Source of the DNA: Burkholderiales bacterium
GTDB lineage: Bacteria > Pseudomonadota > Gammaproteobacteria > Burkholderiales > Casimicrobiaceae
Direction: 5' to 3'
NCBI GenBank assembly: GCA_020851255.1
Contig: JADZDA010000133.1
Coordinates: 1 to 41,861, forward strand
DNA length: 41,861 nucleotides
Below, one piece after another: positions 1-7,699 of the stretch (within the stretch, counting starts at the first letter, position 1; each line of letters opens with the position of its first letter). The position numbers were made by a program, and so were the translations under genes. The notes under the pieces are model-generated. The model did no database searches, was not told the origin of the DNA, and saw nothing but the letters and a program-made list of their open reading frames with translations.

Positions 1-171
1 AGCCCGCACATTAGCGTCGTGTGAGCACCATCTCTTAGATCCCCGCAGCTCTCGCACCCTCGCAGGCACAATCACCGCAGGCACCCAGCGGCACCCACAC
101 CTATCGATTGCGAATTGTTAAAGAGCGTTGCGACTGCCGGGCCGACAATGTCGGTCGAACAGTAGCAAAGA
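1..171 (-). other. rRNA operon 5' leader, 16S gene just outside the left edge
   Basis: Read on the minus strand, this is the transcribed leader of a ribosomal RNA operon. It starts just after a strong promoter, contains the boxA antitermination element, and continues with a CGATAGGTGTGGGTGCC segment. That segment resembles the CCGATAAGTGTGGGCGC stretch I recall downstream of boxA in Burkholderia-type rrn leaders. The mature 16S start (AGAGTTTGATC) is not in the window, so it should lie a short way beyond base 1. No protein gene is credible here: any reading on the plus strand through this stretch would place coding sequence inside the leader. Confidence 0.8.
113..126 (-). promoter_or_regulatory. 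rrn boxA antiterminator
   Basis: The minus-strand sequence GCTCTTTAACAATT matches the bacterial rrn boxA element, which loads the NusB/NusE antitermination complex on the nascent leader RNA. It lies about 50 bases downstream of the -10 box, as expected for an rRNA leader. Confidence 0.88.
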
Positions 172-177
172 GGCGCG

Positions 178-205
178 ATTATACAACGAAACCAGGGAAG
201 GTCAA
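178..205 (-). promoter_or_regulatory. rrn sigma70 promoter
   Basis: On the minus strand a TTGACC -35 (205-200) is separated by 16 bp from a perfect TATAAT -10 (183-178). A CGCGCC discriminator follows immediately. A near-consensus promoter with a GC-rich discriminator is the usual architecture of stringently controlled rRNA promoters. No AT-rich UP element is obvious upstream. Confidence 0.85.
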
Positions 206-309
206 CACTCCCCCCTCGACCCCCGGCCCGCGACGCCCGAAACCCGGCGCCACGTCGCCCCCACATGGCGGCGACGCCGCATCGCACAAGGGGCTGCGCC
301 GCGCGCCGC

Positions 310-315
310 TACAAT
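310..315 (+). promoter_or_regulatory. -10 box of the divergent promoter for the gene at 369
   Basis: TACAAT within CGCTACAATATCGG is a good -10 match in otherwise very GC-rich DNA. It would start transcription about 45 bases before the GTG at 369. No good -35 is visible. It also supports the GTG start, because it lies downstream of any earlier start codon in that frame. Confidence 0.5.
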
Positions 316-368
316 ATCGGGCTGCCGAGCTCCGCGCCCCGACGAAGCACGCGCACCTCCCGAACGCC

Positions 369-1799
369 GTGACCGCCCCAGACCACGAGCCGAAAAGGCC
401 CGGCGAATCCGACGCCGCCGTACGCCCGCCGGACGTCGCAGACGCCGGTCGGGAGGCCGCGCCGACGGATGCCGAGCCGGGCGCAGCGGCCCCGGAGCGC
501 ACGGCCGATCCGCGGCCGGACGACGCCGGCGAGACGGCCGCCACGGAGACGTTATCGGACGCCTCGGCGAGCCGCGAAACGCCCGGAAGCCCCGCAGGCG
601 GCGTACCGCCGCAGCCGCCGGTTGCGCCAGGCATCGCGGAACGATCGCGCGACTGGTCGATTCCCGCCGTCGTCGCCGCCTTCATCGCCGGCGTCGCACT
701 CGTCCTCGCCGGCTACGTCGCGCTCAACCACGGCAAGCTCCGCGCGTCCGACCAGGCGCGGAGCTACGCGCCGACCGCCATGCAGATCGCGCGCGGTTCG
801 GGGCAGATCGACCGGGGCGTGCTCGTGGCGAGGGCGCCCGGAACCGATCCCCTGATCGTCTCGGTGATCACCGATTTCCGCGCGCAGGACCTCGCGACCA
901 TCGCCTGGGACGTCTCCGGCGTGCCGGCGAACGCGGACGTCCGCCTGCTGTTCTCGAGCGACACCCTGCGCCGCGTGCACAATCGCCCGCTCGCGGTCGA
1001 GGACGGCCGTGTCCTGCCGATCGCGCTCGCCGGCGATCGCAACTGGCTCGGCCGCATCACCGGGCTCGCGATCGCGGTGCAGGCCCCCGGGGCCGCCGTG
1101 CAGATCCGCGGCGTCACAGCCAAGCCCCAGAGCGCCGGCCAGCTCCTGGCCGACCGCCTGGCCGAGTGGTTCGCGTTCGAAGGCTGGACCGGCACGTCGA
1201 TCAACTCGATCACCGGCGGGGCGGCATCGCAGAGCCTCCCCCTGCCCGTTCCGATCGTGCTCGGCGCGGCGCTCGCCGTCGCAATGCTCGCCGCCGTGCG
1301 CCGCCTGCGGCCGGCCGCGATCCGACAGTCGCTGGCGCTCGTCGTCGCGTGCATGTTCATCGCCGCGTGGGCGGTGGTCGACGCCCGCTGGACCGTCCAT
1401 CTCGCCCGGCAGGTCGCGTCGACCTGGGAACGCTACCAGGGACTCGCGGACGACACGCGCCGCGCGGCGGCCGAGGACGGCGAACTCGCGGCGTTCATCG
1501 ACAAGGTGAAGGCCGCGCTGCCCGCGGAGCCGACGCGCGTGCTCGTGCTGTCCCAGGCGCACTACTTCCGCGGTCGCGCGGGCTGGCACCTGCTGCCGCA
1601 CCGCGCGGTCTGGGAGCCGGTCAGCGACGCCGCCCCGCCTCCGGGCCGCCTCGCCGCCGGCGACCACGTCCTGATCTGGCAGCGGCCGGGCATCCAGTAC
1701 GACACGGCGACGCAGCGCCTGCGATTCGACAACGGCGTCGAGCTCGGCGCGCGGCTGGTCGTTTCCGATCGCGGCGCCGCGCTGTTCGCCGTCCTCTGA
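369..1799 (+). CDS. Hypothetical three-span membrane protein
   Basis: I do not recognise the family. The N-terminal ~95 residues are a Pro/Ala/Asp-rich, probably disordered segment. Transmembrane spans are predicted near residues 97-119, 291-312 and 322-340. A soluble domain of about 170 residues lies between spans 1 and 2, and another of about 135 residues follows span 3. With the N-terminus inside, both soluble domains would be periplasmic. The frame is open back into the rrn leader, but GTG at 369 is the only ATG/GTG/TTG between the rrn promoter and the first span, and it follows a good -10 box. No clear Shine-Dalgarno is seen. The next gene begins 5 bp after the stop, so the pair is probably one transcript with the glycosyltransferases downstream. 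A role in surface glycan assembly is inferred from context only. Confidence 0.7.
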   Translation: MTAPDHEPKRPGESDAAVRPPDVADAGREAAPTDAEPGAAAPERTADPRPDDAGETAATETLSDASASRETPGSPAGGVPPQPPVAPGIAERSRDWSIPAVVAAFIAGVALVLAGYVALNHGKLRASDQARSYAPTAMQIARGSGQIDRGVLVARAPGTDPLIVSVITDFRAQDLATIAWDVSGVPANADVRLLFSSDTLRRVHNRPLAVEDGRVLPIALAGDRNWLGRITGLAIAVQAPGAAVQIRGVTAKPQSAGQLLADRLAEWFAFEGWTGTSINSITGGAASQSLPLPVPIVLGAALAVAMLAAVRRLRPAAIRQSLALVVACMFIAAWAVVDARWTVHLARQVASTWERYQGLADDTRRAAAEDGELAAFIDKVKAALPAEPTRVLVLSQAHYFRGRAGWHLLPHRAVWEPVSDAAPPPGRLAAGDHVLIWQRPGIQYDTATQRLRFDNGVELGARLVVSDRGAALFAVL

Positions 1800-1804
1800 A
1801 CCCG

Positions 1805-3211
1805 ATGACGCCCCTCGCCGCGATCCTGGCCCTGCTGCTGCCGGCGCTGCTGGGGACCGCCGCCGTGGTCGCCGCCCATCGAGGCGAGTCGTCGGTCCAC
1901 GCGCCCGGGTTCGCGGCATCGGCGATCGGCGCGGGCATCGCGATCGGCGCGTTCGCGGCGACGCTGGTCCTGCGCGCGCTCGCGCTCGCGTCGGTGCCCT
2001 ACGGTTTCGCCACGACGGTCGTCCCGGTCGCCGTGCTGGCCGCCGGGACGCTGGCGCTCGTCTGGCGCGCCGCGGCCCCCGCGATCCGCGGGCAGGCACT
2101 CGCGTGCGGGCGCGGGCTGCTCGCGCGCGACCTGGCCGGGTGGGCGCGCGTGGGCTGGTTCGCGCTCCTCGCCTGGATCGCGCTGCACGCGATCCTGCTG
2201 CTGGCGGAGGTCTGCGTGCGTCCGATGTACCCGTGGGACGCGTGGTCCGCGTGGGCGACGAAGGCGAAGACCTGGTCGTCGCTGGGCATGATGGTGCCGT
2301 TCGGCGATGCCGACGCGTGGCGCTCGGCGATGCCGGCGACCTGGTTCGACGCGCGACCGGGCGCCCCGGCGACCGTGCCGTTGTTGCAGGTGTGGATGGC
2401 AACCGCGCTGGGCCGCTGGGACGATTCGCTCGCGAACCTGGTGTGGTGGCTCTGCTACATCGCGATCGTCCTCGCCGTCGCCGGCGAGACGCGCCAGCGC
2501 GGCGCGAGCGCGGCCGCGGCGCTCGTCGCGGCCTGGTTCGTCGCGTCGCTGCCGCTGCTGGATGCCCAGGTCGCGCTGGCCGGGTACGCGGATCTGCCGC
2601 TCGCGATGTTCTTCACCGTGGGCGCCCTCGCCGCGCTGCGGGCCGCGTCGACCCGGTCGCGCGCGGACATCGCGGTCGCGGTGATCGCGCTGCTGGCCGC
2701 AGCGACCTCCAAGGAAACCGCGTGGACGTGGATCGCAGTGGTCGCGCCGGGGTGCGCGGCGGCGGCGCTCGGACCGCGCGCCTGGCGCCGGATCGCCGTG
2801 ACGCTCGGCGTGATCGCGATCGCGGTGACCGGTGCCGCGGCGCGCGGGGCGAACCTCGCATGGACCCGCGGGCTCCTCGCGTTCGATCCGATCGCGGCGA
2901 CGTTCGCCGCCGAGAGCCTGCTCTACGCCAACTGGCATCTGCTGGGTGTCGGCCTGGTGCTCGCCGCGCTGCTCGGCCGGCGCCGGCTGCTCGCTCCGGA
3001 CGTCGCGCCGCTCGGCTTCGTGCTGCTCGCCGGCGCGCTCTGGGTCGCCGCGCTCGTCGCGTTCCCCGCGCTGCGATACCTCGCCGCCGACGCGCTCGGC
3101 ATCCAGCGCGTCCTCCTGGTGCTCGCGCCGCTGGCGATCGTCTGGATCGTCGACGCGTCGGGCGTGGGGCGCGCGCCTGAAATGCGGCCGGCACCGGACA
3201 GCGCCGGCTGA
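1805..3211 (+). CDS. Polytopic membrane protein, GT39/PMT-like glycosyltransferase candidate
   Basis: A 468-residue protein made almost entirely of hydrophobic segments (about ten or more spans) with short Arg-rich loops. Between early spans (about residues 140-157) it has a conserved-looking PMYPWDAWSAWATKAK segment. Aromatic and acidic loop motifs of this kind are typical of polyprenyl-phosphate-dependent GT-C enzymes (PMT/ArnT/GT39 type), which transfer sugars on the periplasmic side using lipid-linked donors. The assignment is by architecture and this motif; I cannot align it. The start ATG lies 5 bp after the upstream stop, and the next gene starts 3 bp after this one ends, so it is in the same operon. 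Alternative: a membrane protein of glycan biosynthesis without catalytic activity. Confidence 0.72.
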   Translation: MTPLAAILALLLPALLGTAAVVAAHRGESSVHAPGFAASAIGAGIAIGAFAATLVLRALALASVPYGFATTVVPVAVLAAGTLALVWRAAAPAIRGQALACGRGLLARDLAGWARVGWFALLAWIALHAILLLAEVCVRPMYPWDAWSAWATKAKTWSSLGMMVPFGDADAWRSAMPATWFDARPGAPATVPLLQVWMATALGRWDDSLANLVWWLCYIAIVLAVAGETRQRGASAAAALVAAWFVASLPLLDAQVALAGYADLPLAMFFTVGALAALRAASTRSRADIAVAVIALLAAATSKETAWTWIAVVAPGCAAAALGPRAWRRIAVTLGVIAIAVTGAAARGANLAWTRGLLAFDPIAATFAAESLLYANWHLLGVGLVLAALLGRRRLLAPDVAPLGFVLLAGALWVAALVAFPALRYLAADALGIQRVLLVLAPLAIVWIVDASGVGRAPEMRPAPDSAG

Positions 3212-3214
3212 CCG

Positions 3215-5500
3215 ATGCTCGCGCTGCCGCAGGTCACGCTCGTCTGCGCGGACACGCTCAACCACGCCCTCGCGCTCCGCGCGATCGAGCGCTGCGTCCG
3301 GCTGGCGCGCTTCGGCCGCGTCGTCTTCCTGACCGATGCGCTGCCCGCCGGCCTCGAGGCGCCACCGGCGGTCGAGATCGTCCGCATCGCGCCACTCGCC
3401 TCCCGCGACGACTACTCGCGTCTGGTGCTCAAGTCGCTCGCGCCGCACGTCGCCACGACCCACGCGCTCGTCGTCCAATGGGATGGTTACGTCGTCAACC
3501 CCGGCGCCTGGACCGACGAGTTCCTCGCGTACGACTACATCGGCGCGCCCTGGTACTGGCAGCCCGAGGGCCGGCGCGTCGGCAACGGCGGCTGCTCGCT
3601 GCGGTCGAGCCGGCTCCTCGCCGCGCTCGCGGACGAGCGCGTCGTGCTCGAAGGCAACGAGGACGAGACGATCTGCGTCGTGCAGCGCGGCTGGCTCGAG
3701 TCGGCGCACGGCATCCGGTTCGCCGGCGAAACGCTCGCGAACCGGTTCTCCTTCGAGGCGGCGCATCCGGTCGGCCGGCCGTTCGGATTCCACGGCCTGT
3801 TCAATTTCGCGCGCGTGGAGAGCGAACCGGAGATCGTCGCGATCGCGCCGATGCTCACCGACGCGATCGCGCGCTCGCCGCAGTGCGTGTCGCTGCTGCG
3901 CAACTGCCTCGCGCTCCAGCGCTGGACGGCGGCCGAGGCGATCGCGACGCGAATCGTCGCCGCGGGCGGCGAGCACGCGGCCGAAGCGTCCGCGGCGGGA
4001 TCCCAGGCGGCCGCGGCGCGACGGCGCGGCGTCGGCGTCGGACGCAACGACCCGTGTCCTTGCGGCAGCGGCCGGCGCTACAAGCAATGTCACGGAGCCG
4101 CCCCCGCGACGGCCAGGGCCACCGACGCGAATCCGGCGACCGCGCCGCCCCCGGACACCGACACGCTGGTGCGCACCGGCATGGTCGCGCACGAGGCCGG
4201 CCGGCTGGACGAAGCCCGCCGATCCTACGAGCGGGCGCTGGCGGCGCGGCCCGATCACCCGTACGCCGGGCACTACCTCGGCGTGCTCGATTACCAGCGC
4301 GGCGCGTATCCCGAGGCGATCGCGCGACTGGAGGCGGCGGCGCGCGCCCGGCCCGACGAACCGGACTTCCAGGTCAATCTCGGGCTCGCCTACGCGGCGG
4401 CGAACCGCCTCGAAGACGCGTGCGCCGCCCAGCGACGCGCGATCGCGATCGCACCCGGCAGTGCGGTCGCCTGGAACAACCTGGGCCTCGCGCTCCACGA
4501 GCGGAACCGTCACGACGACGCCGTCGACGCCTACGACCGGGCGCTCGCGCTCGATCCGCGGTTCGCTCGCGCGCGCTGGAACCGGGCGATGTCGCGCCTC
4601 GCACGCGGGGACCGCGGCGGCTGGGACGATTACGAGTCGCGCCTCGCGATCCGCGAACTCGGCGGCGTGTTTCCCGATCCCGGCGTCCCGCGCTGGACCG
4701 GTGACGACCCCGACGGCAGGACGATACTCGTCGACGCCGAGCAGGGTTACGGCGATACGCTGCAGTTCATCCGTTACGCGCAGCCGCTCGCCGACCGAGG
4801 TGCGCGCGTCGTCGTCCGCACGCAGGCCCCGCTCGCGCGACTCGTCGCGACCGCGCCCGGCGTCGCCGATGTGGTCGACCCGGGCCAGATCCCCGTGTGC
4901 GATGCGTGGCTGCCGCTCGTGTCGCTCGCCGGCTGGGCGCAGGCCTCGCCCCAGGGCGGCCCGCCGGATCCCCCGTACCTGCATGCGGACCCCGATCTCG
5001 TCGACGCCGCGAAAGCGCGGCTCGCGCGGGAGCCCGCGCGATGGAAGATCGGCCTCTCGTGGGCCGGCAATCCGGCGCAGGCGAACAATCGCCGGCGCTC
5101 CTGCCCGCTCGCCGCGCTCGCTCCGCTCCTCGCGCGCGACGACATCGCCTGTTATTCGCTCCAGCGGATCGACGGCGAGGACGAGATCGCGTCGGTGCCG
5201 GCGGCCCGCGCGCTGCGTCTGGTCGACGACCGCAACGATTTCGACCGCAAGGCGGCGCTGGTCTGCGCGCTCGACCTCGTGATCAGCGTGTGCACGTCGA
5301 ACGCGCACCTCGCCGGCGCGCTGGGGTGTCGCCCGTGGATCCTGCTCACGCACGCGCCCGACTGGCGATGGGGGCCGTCGGGGACGACCAGCGCGTGGTA
5401 TCCGGGCGCGCGACTGTTCCGGCAGCCTGCGCTCGGCGACTGGGCGGCGGTCGTCGCCGGGGTCGGGACCGCACTCGACCGGCTGGAGACGGACCGGTGA
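3215..5500 (+). CDS. DUF5672 - SEC-C - TPR - GT9-like fusion protein
   Basis: A 761-residue multidomain protein. Residues 1 to about 225 resemble DUF5672 glycosyltransferase-like domains (QWDGYVVNPGAW, DYIGAPWYW, GNGGCSLRS motifs). Residues 276-294 are a SEC-C zinc-binding motif (NDPCPCGSGRRYKQCHG), as found at the SecA C-terminus. TPR repeats occupy about 310-460. The C-terminal ~260 residues resemble TPR-linked GT9/heptosyltransferase-like domains (KIGLSWAGNP, SVCTSNAHLAGALGC, WYPGARLFRQ). No signal peptide or membrane span is seen, so it should be cytoplasmic. Expected activity is sugar transfer to a protein or glycan, possibly by two separate transferase domains. The start ATG is 3 bp after the upstream stop. 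The stop overlaps the next start by 4 bases (GTGA), which implies translational coupling. Confidence 0.85.
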   Translation: MLALPQVTLVCADTLNHALALRAIERCVRLARFGRVVFLTDALPAGLEAPPAVEIVRIAPLASRDDYSRLVLKSLAPHVATTHALVVQWDGYVVNPGAWTDEFLAYDYIGAPWYWQPEGRRVGNGGCSLRSSRLLAALADERVVLEGNEDETICVVQRGWLESAHGIRFAGETLANRFSFEAAHPVGRPFGFHGLFNFARVESEPEIVAIAPMLTDAIARSPQCVSLLRNCLALQRWTAAEAIATRIVAAGGEHAAEASAAGSQAAAARRRGVGVGRNDPCPCGSGRRYKQCHGAAPATARATDANPATAPPPDTDTLVRTGMVAHEAGRLDEARRSYERALAARPDHPYAGHYLGVLDYQRGAYPEAIARLEAAARARPDEPDFQVNLGLAYAAANRLEDACAAQRRAIAIAPGSAVAWNNLGLALHERNRHDDAVDAYDRALALDPRFARARWNRAMSRLARGDRGGWDDYESRLAIRELGGVFPDPGVPRWTGDDPDGRTILVDAEQGYGDTLQFIRYAQPLADRGARVVVRTQAPLARLVATAPGVADVVDPGQIPVCDAWLPLVSLAGWAQASPQGGPPDPPYLHADPDLVDAAKARLAREPARWKIGLSWAGNPAQANNRRRSCPLAALAPLLARDDIACYSLQRIDGEDEIASVPAARALRLVDDRNDFDRKAALVCALDLVISVCTSNAHLAGALGCRPWILLTHAPDWRWGPSGTTSAWYPGARLFRQPALGDWAAVVAGVGTALDRLETDR

Positions 5501-7698
5501 GCGCGATCGTTCCGCCGCGCTCGCGCAACGAGCCCTGTCCCTGCGGCAGCGGTCTGCGGTACAAGAACTGCCACGGGCGCGAACCCGTCTCCGGCGCGCC
5601 CGTGCCCGTCCCCGCAGCAGGTCCGGCGACCGCGATGCCCGAAACGACGACGCCGGCGGACGTCGCGCGCGCGGCGCTGCGCGCCGGACGTCCGGCCGAC
5701 GCCGTGCGCGCGCTCGACCGGGACGCGGACTGGCCCGCGGACACGAGCGAGCTCCGGCTGCTCGCCGAGGCGCTGCGCTCGATCGACGCCGGCCGGTCGC
5801 ACCGAGCCTGGGAGCGGGTGCTCGAGCGCGCGCCGGGCGACCCGGAGGCGCTGTTCTTCCTCGGCGACTTCGCGCGCGAGGAAGGTGACCACGCCGCCGC
5901 GATCGAGCGTTTCGAGCAGGCGCTCGCCGCCGCGCCCGACCATCCGGCGCTGCTCAACAACCTGGGACTCGCGCTGGAGAAAGCCGGCCGTCTCGAAGAG
6001 GCCTCCGGTCGTTTCGAGCGCGCGCTCGCGCTCGCGCCCGACGACGTCAACGCGCTCGCGAACCTCGCACAGAACCTCTACCAGCGGCGTCTCCACGACC
6101 AGGCGATTCCGCTGTTCGACCGGGTGATCCTTCGCATGGGGGCGCGGACGCCGGTCGAGATCCTCGCCAATCGCGGGGTCTCGTACCTGATCCTCGGCAA
6201 CAACGCGGCCGCCGAGAAGAGTCTCGCGCGCGCCGCCGAGACCGCACCCGATGTCGCCGACGTGTGGCGCGACCTGGGCGCCGCGCGCTTCGAGCTCAAG
6301 CAATGGGGGCCGGCGGTGACCGCGCTCGAACGGGCGCTCGCGCTCGACCCCGGTGACCGGTTCGCCGAGGCGCTGAGGCTCTACTGCGCCGCGTACGAGT
6401 GCCACTGGCGCGACTTCGATGCGCTGCGGGCCGGCGTCCGCGAGGCCGCGGGCGGCGACTCGATCGAGCGCCGGTCCCTGGTCATCCCTTTCATCCTTCA
6501 GTCGATCAGCGACGACCCGGCGCTCGAACGCAACGCGTCGGCGCGCTGGAGCGGCAGCGGCTTCGCGGACGCCGCGACCCGGCGCCCGTCCCGGCGGCCG
6601 CCGGACGGCACGCTGCGGCTCGGCTTCGCCTCAGGCGACCTGAACGACCATTGCGTCGGCCGGCTGCTCGTCGCACTGATCGAGCGGCTCGACCGGCGGC
6701 GCTTCCGCGCGTTCCTGTATTCGACCGCGGAGCGTCCCGAGGACACGACACGGCGCCGGCTGATCGCGTGCGCCGACGGCTTCCGGGAACTCGACCATCT
6801 CGAGCAGCGCAGGATCGCCGACGCGGTCCGCGCCGACGGCGTCGACATCCTCTTCGACCTGTCCGGACACACCGGCCGGACCGTCGCGCACCTGATCTCG
6901 CTGCGGCCGGCGCCGGTGATCGTCAACTTCCTGGGCTACACCGGGACGATGGGATCGCCGCTCTACGACTGGATCCTGACCGACCGTTACTGCGTGCCGG
7001 AGTCGTCGGCGAGACATTACGCGGAGCGCCCGCTGCTCATCGATCCCTGTTACCTGCCGAGCGACCCGGGGCGCGAGCTCGACGCGGGCCCGATCGCCCG
7101 CAGCGACTACGGCCTGCCCGAAGGCGCGCTCGTATACACGGCCGCGGTCGCCGCGTACAAGATCCAGCCCGAGATGTGGACCGACTGGATGGCGATCCTC
7201 GCGTCGGTCGAGGGCTCGGTGCTGTGGCTGCGGGACGCGACACCGGTGGTGATGCAGCGGCTGAGGTACGAGGCCGGGCGGCTCGGCATTGGCGCGGACC
7301 GGATCCACTTCGCGCGCAACGACCCGATACCGCGCTATCTCGCGCGGATGCGGCTCGCCGACCTCTTCCTCGACACCTGGCCGTTCGGCTCGCACACGAC
7401 GGTGAACGACGCCCTCTACGCCGGGCTGCCGGTGCTCGCGCGCACCGGCAGGACGTTCGCGGCACGCGCGAGCGCGAGCCAGGTGATCGCCGCCGGCCTG
7501 CCGGAGCTGGTCGTGGACGACTCGAAGGCGTACGTCGAGGCCGCCGTCGCGCTCGGACGCGACCGCACCGGACTGGAACGGATCACGCGGCGGCTGCGCG
7601 AGCAGCGCGACTCGGCGCCGCTGTTCGACATCGACACCTACACCCGGCGCTTCGAGGCGGCGATGGAACACGCCTGGGTGAATACGCCGGCCGACTGA
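5497..7698 (+). CDS. SEC-C - TPR - GT41 (SPINDLY/OGT-like) glycosyltransferase
   Basis: A 733-residue cytoplasmic protein. It opens with a SEC-C motif (residues 10-27, Cys14, Cys16, Cys25, His26), then TPR repeats (about 50-300), then a GT41 domain (about 368-733). GT41 landmarks are present: SGDLNDHCVGRLL with the His equivalent to the human OGT active-site region, VNFLGYTGTMGSPLYDW, the Lys of YKIQPEMW at the nucleotide-sugar site, and DTWPFGSHTTVNDALYAGLP. The family transfers GlcNAc, or other sugars in bacterial members, to Ser/Thr of proteins. The GTG start overlaps the upstream stop in GTGA. The stop lies one base from the stop of the convergent operon, leaving no room for a separate terminator. 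The acceptor is unknown. A role as protein O-glycosyltransferase is likely from the family but not shown by the sequence. Confidence 0.9.
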   Translation: MSAIVPPRSRNEPCPCGSGLRYKNCHGREPVSGAPVPVPAAGPATAMPETTTPADVARAALRAGRPADAVRALDRDADWPADTSELRLLAEALRSIDAGRSHRAWERVLERAPGDPEALFFLGDFAREEGDHAAAIERFEQALAAAPDHPALLNNLGLALEKAGRLEEASGRFERALALAPDDVNALANLAQNLYQRRLHDQAIPLFDRVILRMGARTPVEILANRGVSYLILGNNAAAEKSLARAAETAPDVADVWRDLGAARFELKQWGPAVTALERALALDPGDRFAEALRLYCAAYECHWRDFDALRAGVREAAGGDSIERRSLVIPFILQSISDDPALERNASARWSGSGFADAATRRPSRRPPDGTLRLGFASGDLNDHCVGRLLVALIERLDRRRFRAFLYSTAERPEDTTRRRLIACADGFRELDHLEQRRIADAVRADGVDILFDLSGHTGRTVAHLISLRPAPVIVNFLGYTGTMGSPLYDWILTDRYCVPESSARHYAERPLLIDPCYLPSDPGRELDAGPIARSDYGLPEGALVYTAAVAAYKIQPEMWTDWMAILASVEGSVLWLRDATPVVMQRLRYEAGRLGIGADRIHFARNDPIPRYLARMRLADLFLDTWPFGSHTTVNDALYAGLPVLARTGRTFAARASASQVIAAGLPELVVDDSKAYVEAAVALGRDRTGLERITRRLREQRDSAPLFDIDTYTRRFEAAMEHAWVNTPAD

Positions 7699-7699
7699 A

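Noticed and set aside
108-368. Extending the first plus-strand gene back to the ATG at 108
   Set aside because: That ATG lies inside the rRNA leader and promoter of the opposite strand. The extra residues are low complexity, and a -10 box lies downstream of it at 310.
1562-5353. A 1263-codon open frame on the minus strand opposite the first four genes
   Set aside because: Its product is Arg/Asp/Glu-rich low-complexity sequence with no domain. The opposite strand encodes recognisable proteins across the whole stretch. Long open shadows are expected at this GC content.
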